A DNA stretch of 64,000 nt from Diplonema japonicum (taxonomy: Eukaryota > Euglenozoa > Diplonemea > Diplonemida > Diplonemidae). Position numbers and translations under genes: made by a program. The notes under the pieces were generated by a model. That model ran no database searches. It saw only the letters and a program-made list of their open reading frames with translations, and had not been told where the DNA came from. Where the stretch lies: NCBI GenBank assembly GCA_964019335.1, contig OZ025656.1, forward strand, positions 62,001-126,000, given 5' to 3'. Shown in pieces: positions 57,411-64,000 of this stretch (position 1 is its first letter; every line of letters starts with the position of its first letter).

Positions 57411-58573
57411 CCTTTTCCCCTCCTTTTTTTCTTGCTAGACGGCTTCGAAAAAAAAGGGGGGTGGTGACAAAGGTGTCCTTTTGTTGACACACTACATGAG
57501 TTTTATCTCAGTAAACTTCGATTCTCCCCATCCCCCCCCCTTTTTTTTTCTATTCCGAGGAAATTCTGTCTTTTGCTTTCTCCCGAGGTCGCGTCCCCCT
57601 CCCTTGTGGGAGAGGGAAACTGACGGGCGTGAAGGGGGTTTTTTTATTTTTAAGAAAAAAAAAAAAGATATTCTTCCCCCTCTCCTATTCCCATCTTTTT
57701 TTTTTTTTATTCAGTCCGCCAAAAGTATCAAGGAAACTCGGTCTTGTTTTCTTTCTTTTTTTTTTTTCTTTTTAAAAATTTTTGTTTTAAAGATCAAAGA
57801 AACAACCCTGGTTAGTGTTTCTAACTGGGTCTTCTTTTTTTTTTTTTGTCTTTTTTTTTCCCCCCATCCGCCCCAAGTTGTGCATGCTGTTTCCCCCGCT
57901 TTTTTTTTCCCTTTTTTTTTTCCTTTCTTTTTTAGCAGAACATGGAGGGGAAGGGAGTAGGGGAGGGGGAAATGGCCACGTGGAAAAAAAAAAAAAAAAA
58001 AAAAAAATCCTGTTTTTTATGGCAAGGAACCGCGCTGTTACATGTCGTGTTTTTTTTTTTCTCTTTTTTTTCTTTTTTTTCTTTTTTTTCTTTAAAATAT
58101 GGAAACACAGACGGTTCCCATGTTTGCAGCAGCAAGTATAGAAAAAGGCAATAAAACCCCCTTTTTTATTCACTTTAATCCATTGACTTCACCCCCTCCC
58201 CTCCCTCTTTTTTTTTTTTTTTTAAAGTGCACAATGCTGTTTTACTTGATGTGCCTACGTTTTATATCTTTTAAAAATCTTTCCAAAACTTGCTTTTTTT
58301 TGTTTCTCTGGGGGGAAAAAAAAAACAAAAAACAAAACAAAAAAGATAGAACTAACAGAGAATGCAGAACACGCTTAGATGCGGGGTCCTGCGCCCAATG
58401 AGAGGGCTTTTTCTTTTTCTTTTATTTCCCCCTTTTTTTCCCTTACATTTTCATCATCAGGGGGGGAAGGTGATTATTATTTTCCTTGTGAGTTTTTTTG
58501 TTTTTGTTTTTTTTTTTTGGTGAGTCGGTGGCCGGTACTTCGCCTACATCACAGCGATTTCTTTTGTTAAATG

Positions 58574-58608
<35 letters not shown>

Positions 58609-59195
58609 CCCCTCTCTCTCCCTCTTTCTGATATATTCTTGGCTGAGAACGGGACACGCAAATCTTTTTTTTTTTTACTATTTATTTTTCCACCCACGAT
58701 GAAAAGAGAAGGATTCTTCAAATTTCAGAAAAGAGAAAAAAAAAGAAGAAGAAAAAAAAGGCTAATTTTCACGAATGAGCAACCCCCCTTTTTTCCTATT
58801 CAGTGAAGTTTATTACACTCGAGTGAACTTAAATTCATTGGAGGGGGGGGGGGGGGGGGGGGCGTGAACAAAGTGATTTCTTTTTTTTTTTTTTGCTCTC
58901 TCCTCGATTTTTATTTTTACTTCATCCAGTACTGAATGTAGTGTAAAAAGAAAAAAAAATTAAAAGAGAAAGTTAAACTGAAAAAGGAAAAAAAAAAAAA
59001 AATCTCTTCTCTTTAAAAAAAAAACTTTTTATAATAAACAGAAACATTTTTTTTATTGTAGTTATCAAAAAAAAAAATAATGTTGATGGTGTTATTGCGT
59101 TACAAATTACCTCTTTATTAGGTAAGGGGGGTAAAAAAAAAAGGTTTTGTAACCATTACACACAATTTTTTTCTTATTTTCTTGGTAGCGATTGT

Positions 59196-59230
<35 letters not shown>

Positions 59231-59816
59231 TGCATATCCTCACAAAAGAAAATTAGTAAATTCACCTTGTTTTATTCTAAGGGTCACGTCTATTCCAGTC
59301 AGTGTAGGGGGTTTTTTTTTTTCATTTCTTTTTTTTTTCTTTGTCCATACACTTTGTTATTATTACCCCCCTCATCTCTACCCGTTCCTTACTTCATGTC
59401 TGCTCCCAACCCAAGCCAGCAACGTAAGGCATTTGTGATTGTATCCATATTTTCTTTTCTCTTTCCAGCATCCCTTTTCAAAAAAAAGGGGGGGGGGAAG
59501 AAACCGACCCCCTCCAAGAGTAATTTTCTTTTTTACCTCATCCAAGAGCAAACAAAAATTCCAAGTCAAGCAAGAAAAAAAAAAAAGAAATAAAAATAGA
59601 ATGGAAAAAAAAAAAAAAGAAAAAAAAGAAAAAAAGCCCCCTTCCCCGCCCTTTTTTTTTTGTTTCTTGAGAAAGTTCTTTTTTTTGATTTCTATTTTTT
59701 TTTTTTTCACTCCCTTTTTTTTTTGTTTTGTTCCCACCTCATTTTTTTTTTCCCCTCATATATATATATATTTTTTTTTGTGTATTGTCCATCGTTACGC
59801 ATTTAGGGCCTTATGT
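56720..59816. other. Long gene-free homopolymer-rich stretch
   Basis: About 3.1 kb of runs of T, A, C and G, many of 15 or more, including T-runs at 57133-57160, 57379-57408 and 58577-58608, an A-run at 59199-59228, and a G-run of about 19 at 58843-58862. No frame looks like a protein and no tRNA or other RNA gene is apparent. Both neighbouring genes are on the + strand, so it is not a strand-switch region. It could hold a transcription start or termination zone; that is only a guess. Confidence 0.65.
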
Positions 59817-60430
59817 ATGGGTGGGCAGGAATGGCACCAGGAAGACAAGTGGGGAGTTGATGAGTGGCTGAAAGATGTTGCAGAGAGCAGTGCGGATGCG
59901 ACGACAGTAGAGGGTGAAGGGGGTATTTTAGAGGAACTTGGCGTGTCTGGAGTAACAACACTGGAGGGTGAAGGAGAAGTCTTGAGACGGCTAGACTGCA
60001 CCGAAACAGATGCTGTGGAGTCCATCATCACTATGGATGGGGAAGAAAACATCATCGAAGAATTGAGCAGAGAACCCGCCATCCTCCTCAGCAGCTTCTT
60101 CAAGTCTCTCCTCGTGAGGGAAGTCTTCTACACACTATGCTACACAAACGGCGCACAGGTCCCAACACCCGACTACCCAGCTTATCTCCAACAACAACTC
60201 AGTACACAAGACCCCACCCCACCTGTTCCTAGTACATCCACGCCTCACGGTGCTTCCTCGACCAGGCATGTTCGTGCCTATAATAAAGAGGCTTTACAGG
60301 TGTGAATAATTAACAAGGGATGAAGAGGGTAAAAGGGGGAATACAGATTTTCAAAGAATGGCTTGCTAAAAAGGACGGTAAGCAAGACGAAGCTGGTGAG
60401 GATGGTGGGGAAGCGAGGTCGGCGGAGTAA
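59817..60430 (+). CDS. Small acidic protein with three short internal repeats
   Basis: Exons 59817-60299 and 60347-60430 encode 188 residues. Residues about 20-80 contain three imperfect repeats: TTVEGEGGILEELGVSG, TTLEGEGEVLRRLDCTE and ITMDGEENIIEELSREP. A helical segment (LLSSFFKSLLVREVFYTL) and a Ser/Pro/Thr-rich linker follow. The 47-nt intron begins GTGTGA instead of GTATG; without it the protein stops two codons later, with it the frame continues for 27 residues (IFKEWLAKKDGKQD onward). The leader after CGCATTTAG at 59806 contains an out-of-frame ATG at 59813 overlapping the chosen start. No family recognised. Confidence 0.6.
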
Positions 60431-60584
60431 AGGAGAAAGAAACAAAAAAAAAAAGAGGTGGGGGGTTTTTTTTTTATTTAATGTAATGTTTGCCCCCCCT
60501 TTTTTTTGTTGTTCTTTTTCCTTAACGGGCGCACTTTCTTATTCCTTTCCTCGATGACTCCTAACCTTTCGAAGGGATAGGAAT

Positions 60585-62411
60585 ATGAAGCGGCTGCTGG
60601 TGCTATGCGCGGCTGTTGCAGCATGCGAAGGCCGTGTGCTGTACGGTCAGGTGCTGACGGGAGATGTGCAGCTGTGCAACGAGAGCAGCAAGTTGGACCT
60701 GATGCTTGTGCTCGAGGAGGACGGGGATGTGGTGCGAGACGTGGCCAGACGGGTCTCGGATCCGAAGGGTGCGGAGTACGGCGCGTATAAGACATCAGCA
60801 GAGGTCCGTGCCATGACTTCCCCTACAAAGGAGTGCATGAGATCCCTTGCTGTGTGGGCCTCTTCGGCTGGTGTCACGCTCGCACCTGGCACTAGCATCG
60901 TCCCCCTGCAGACCACTGTCGCACGTGCCGCACAACTCTTCAACACCACGTTCCACGAAACTGTGATCGACTCCACAACCTACAGACGCTCGGCCCGGCA
61001 CCTCATCCAGGTCCCCCCTTGCGTGAGGAGTGTCCTTGGCATCTTCGGCCTCCCTCCCAAAGCCCTTGCGCCTCGCCAGCCGCGCACTGTGCCTCTCACA
61101 GACCCCGTCACTCCTGACACTCTGAAGTCCTTATACCGCATCACCCAAGGCATCAACCGCACAGCCGCAGGCACACGGGCTGTTGTCGAACTGTCGGGCC
61201 AGTTAGTTAACAAGAAGGACCTCGCGACCTTTTTCAGCAGATATGTCAGCGGCGCAGAGGCTGGTGACGACACCATCGCAGCGTGGGTGGGCCAGAACTA
61301 CACCCCCGGGGCAAGCTACAGCTCCCTCACGGAGCTCGAGTACATGATGGGTGTTGCACCAGGCGTCTCGACACAGTACTGGTCCTTCACTGGCACTGAC
61401 TTTTGTCAGCAACTCCTCACATGGCTCGAGAAAGCTGTAGAAGCCCCTGTGGGCGTCTTCTCGCTAGCATACGGCTGGCAGGGTGACCTCGACCTCGTGG
61501 GCTGTCCCACATCTGCCCAGAACGCTGTTGAGACGTCCTTTGCAAGGCTTGCTGCCATTGGGTCGACTGTCATCATGGCGTCGGGGGACAATGGGGCAGG
61601 CTTGGATACCACGGGTTGCACAGTAGCCAAGCCTCTTTACTATACCGGGGACGTGATCGCAGGCCCTCAAGTGGTGAACAGCAGCAATGAATGCTGCAAG
61701 ATGTGTGGTGCACTGCCTGAGTGCACTTACTGGACTGCAAACATCAGCTATACAGGTGCACCGTCGCAATGTTCGATGTTCCGGAACGGGACACCGCACG
61801 CTACTCCTATCAAAAAAGAGTGGTTTGCAGCAAGCGGCGGAAGACCTACGTTGCGTCTTTGGCCATCGTGGCCTTCTTCGAGTGATTTTGTAACAGCGGT
61901 GGGTGGCACTTCACTTTCCGGTAACGCAGAAGTGTCAAGCACAGGGTTCGGCAGTGGCGGTGGATTCAGCGAGTACCTCAGCATCCCAGGGTGGCAAGCG
62001 AATGCTGTGCAGAAATACTTTGAACAACCTATGCAGTTCCCCCCTAATGGCACATATCCAATGATGGGCCGTGGTGTCCCTGATGTCGCACTGCTTGCGG
62101 AGCAGTATACGGTAATTAGCAACGGCCAACCTATTGTCATGCAGGGTACAGAGGCATCAGCGGCTGTGTTTGCTGGCATGATCAGTACGCTGAACTCCAT
62201 TCGTTTGGGGAAAGGTCAGCCAATGCTGGGGAGCCTCAACCCGTGGCTGTACGGCACTGCGTACCGCGCCTTCAGGGACATCACGGTGGGGAGCAATGCG
62301 TTGGACAGCTTCGGGAAGCCCTTGGCCTACGGGTGGGACGCTTCGTTAGGATGGGACCCTGTCACAGGGTGGGGGTCCCCGAACTTCGCTGAGCTGATGA
62401 CGTACATATGA
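60585..62411 (+). CDS. Sedolisin (S53) family protein lacking catalytic residues, with PAN-like insert
   Basis: A single exon of 608 residues. Residues 1-15 are a signal peptide; about 20-145 match the pro-kumamolisin activation domain, and about 175-608 the S53 peptidase fold (as in TPP1). The oxyanion Asp in ASGDNG (335) and the C-terminal calcium-site segments FRDITVGSN and GWDPVTGWGSPNF are kept. The triad is not: in the position of the family ExxxD motif this protein has Ser246 and Glu250 (SSLTELEY), and the nucleophile motif GTSA reads GTEA (Glu523). A Cys-rich segment at about 355-405 (NECCKMCGALPECTYW) is a PAN/apple-like insertion. The protein is probably secreted or lysosomal and inactive as a serine peptidase; a binding role is inferred. 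Confidence 0.85.
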   Translation: MKRLLVLCAAVAACEGRVLYGQVLTGDVQLCNESSKLDLMLVLEEDGDVVRDVARRVSDPKGAEYGAYKTSAEVRAMTSPTKECMRSLAVWASSAGVTLAPGTSIVPLQTTVARAAQLFNTTFHETVIDSTTYRRSARHLIQVPPCVRSVLGIFGLPPKALAPRQPRTVPLTDPVTPDTLKSLYRITQGINRTAAGTRAVVELSGQLVNKKDLATFFSRYVSGAEAGDDTIAAWVGQNYTPGASYSSLTELEYMMGVAPGVSTQYWSFTGTDFCQQLLTWLEKAVEAPVGVFSLAYGWQGDLDLVGCPTSAQNAVETSFARLAAIGSTVIMASGDNGAGLDTTGCTVAKPLYYTGDVIAGPQVVNSSNECCKMCGALPECTYWTANISYTGAPSQCSMFRNGTPHATPIKKEWFAASGGRPTLRLWPSWPSSSDFVTAVGGTSLSGNAEVSSTGFGSGGGFSEYLSIPGWQANAVQKYFEQPMQFPPNGTYPMMGRGVPDVALLAEQYTVISNGQPIVMQGTEASAAVFAGMISTLNSIRLGKGQPMLGSLNPWLYGTAYRAFRDITVGSNALDSFGKPLAYGWDASLGWDPVTGWGSPNFAELMTYI

Positions 62412-62533
62412 TCGCGTCACTCTGCATGTGACCCGCGTGATGCTTTCCTAGTTACATGGGCCTGGCCTGTACACTGTCTATTGTTACGTGTTTTAAACCT
62501 TTCTTCTTACACTATATACATGTAGGCCGCCAT

Positions 62534-63268
62534 ATGTCTGTTGTTTCGCAGGCAGTGTCAAAGGCGCGGTCTGATACCGATGTGAAGATGCTCTGCAAGC
62601 ATGGCTGTGAGCGGCCGAATGGGAGTTCATGCAGGTGTGGATTTGAGGAATAACATAAAGTTAAGTACATGTAACACAGATTGAGGAGGTTGCAAGCGGA
62701 GTGGGAGAAAGAGGTCAGCGCGATGAACGCCATCAACGAGGCGTCGAAGGGGCTACATGCCAGGAAGGACAGGCTGTATGAGAAATTGACTCGCAAGGAC
62801 ACCTCCTCGAGGAAACACAAAAACTTCACTACAACTTCAGAAATGAGGTTTGTAGTGCAAGACCCGTGGCAGCCCTACAGACACAACCCTGGGAGGTCTT
62901 CGCGACGGACAGCCTTTGTCGCTGACTATGGTGGGAACCTGTACACAGGGCCTGAAAGACAGTCAGAAGAACTTCGCAATCAAAATCTCATAACAACTAC
63001 CACTACCACTACCATTGCCGAGACAGCATCTCAGGGTACACCCGCTGCAACCATGAGACGGAAGCTCCCAAAACATATGAAACTGAAGTTCAACAAAGCG
63101 GGAAAGATTTTGGCCCACAAGATGCCCCCTGCAGGGATGTCCAGCACCCTGCAGCCCACCACCTACGCCGCTCTCAGCGTGCGCAGAAAGCGGTGGTACA
63201 GCGACTACAGCGGGCGGAAGATCCTCATCGACTCCTTCGACATCCCACGTGTGTCGAGCGTTGCGTGA
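62534..63268 (+). CDS. Small basic protein of unknown function
   Basis: Exons 62534-62634 and 62680-63268 encode 229 residues. The 45-nt intron starts GTGTGG and ends ACACAG; unspliced, the frame stops four codons later. The first exon has a CKHGCERPNGSSC segment, the second a short coiled coil (LQAEWEKEVSAMNAINEASK), a Thr run and a basic C-terminus with RRKRWYSDYSGRKILIDSF. Start: ATG nine bases after ATGTAG at 62525. No family recognised. Confidence 0.6.
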
Positions 63269-63337
63269 CCTTTACAGGACGCAAGTTACCTATTTCAAAC
63301 ATACGCTTGAAATTGCAGCATCACCTTAAACAGTATC

Positions 63338-64000
63338 ATGTCAAAAGATATCCACCAGACGAGGGACCCGGTGTACACTGCAAGTGAGAGACTGGCCACA
63401 CTTGTAAGGGAAAACGCAAAAGAAGCGATTTTGAAGCAGCTCGACCCACAGGTCATGTTCCACAGCCTGACAGGCACCATCTTTGGGAATGGCATTGTGA
63501 CGAGGTCCTTACTTCGCTTTTGCGAGCTGGCAGGAAACAATCTTGTGATCGGGCCCACCGTGTCCTGCAAAGACCTCAAGACAGCGTGCACGTCTCTGTC
63601 AGTGTTCGACCTGGTGCTGCAAGACACAGTAACCATCAACCACTCCCTCCTCATCACGAACATCGTGCGGCGGAGGGTTCCCAGCCTCAAAAAAACCACC
63701 CACAATAGCAGGCAACAGACGCAGCAGTTCCTACGATCGTTGCTGGAAGGCATCACCCCGAGGCACAACCACCGGTATCCTGTACTGGACTTCAGCTACA
63801 GGCACTTGGTATGAAGGAAGCCAACACACCATGGCAACAGGATCGTGCCAGAGACCTTTTTGTAATTCCACCGCGTGTGGGGAGGAAACACGTGTTTGTC
63901 ATACCGGTAAAGGCTGCTGCTGAGAAGGGGGTTGCAACGCAGGTAAAGGAGACGGAAGACCCTGAAGAAGACACCATCATGATCAAAGGGAAGAATCGTG
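63338..64000 (+). CDS. Unknown protein, truncated by window edge
   Basis: Exons 63338-63808 and 63841 onward (32-nt intron, GTATGA...CAACAG); the frame is still open at base 64000, so at least 210 residues. The visible part is helical in the middle (VMFHSLTGTIFGNGIVTRSL) and contains CKDLKTACTSLSVFDLVLQD, with no family I recognise. The second exon is acidic (KETEDPEEDTIM). The start is 69 bases after the previous stop and four bases after AAACAG. Confidence 0.6.

Noticed and set aside
57815-58141. Phe/Lys-rich frames in the homopolymer desert
   Set aside because: They are translations of T- and A-runs, with no start context or homology.

Overview
The window looks like nuclear DNA of a eukaryote, most likely a free-living protist. 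All 22 genes I can support lie on the + strand, from about 9.8 kb to the right edge, and no convincing gene lies on the - strand. Many neighbours are only 69-140 bases apart. Every start codon follows an AG by about 0-60 bases, often after a pyrimidine run. That layout is what long polycistronic arrays with spliced-leader trans-splicing look like, so a euglenozoan (perhaps diplonemid-like) is my best guess. It is an inference: no spliced-leader gene is visible. Seventeen genes also carry conventional cis introns. I infer 47 of them, 31-51 nt long, starting GTATG with few exceptions and nearly all ending CAG. Removing them restores reading frame and family homology in the recognisable genes.

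Layout. Bases 1-9.7 kb hold no gene but a nest of repeats: fold-back (inverted repeat) elements, short modules beginning CAGTGTTG, G-run blocks, and tandem and direct repeats. The genes then run: CH-GAR (GAS2-like) cytoskeletal linker; RS-rich protein; 7TM-ankyrin protein; VPS52 of the GARP complex; chaperonin subunit CCT3; a 2,788-residue coiled-coil/PDZ protein; an FG nucleoporin of the Nup62 type; protein phosphatase PP1; a coiled-coil protein; a hydroxylysine-kinase-like protein; a membrane-anchored FICD-like protein with a broken Fic motif; a Q/P-rich protein; a CobW/ZNG1-type GTPase; the ribosome quality control factor NEMF/Rqc2; an unknown protein; a Golgi-type hydroxyproline/serine glycosyltransferase-like protein; a kinesin-like protein with a degenerate motor; an unknown Pro/Ser-rich protein; a small repeat protein; a sedolisin (S53) relative lacking its catalytic residues; and two unknown proteins, the last cut by the window edge. 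Two homopolymer-rich gene-free stretches lie at 33.0-34.9 kb and 56.7-59.8 kb.

The genes form no evident pathway; they are mixed housekeeping and cytoskeletal functions, as expected where gene order follows transcription units rather than function. The most striking theme is that three separate genes keep an enzyme fold but have lost the catalytic residues: the Fic protein, the kinesin and the sedolisin.
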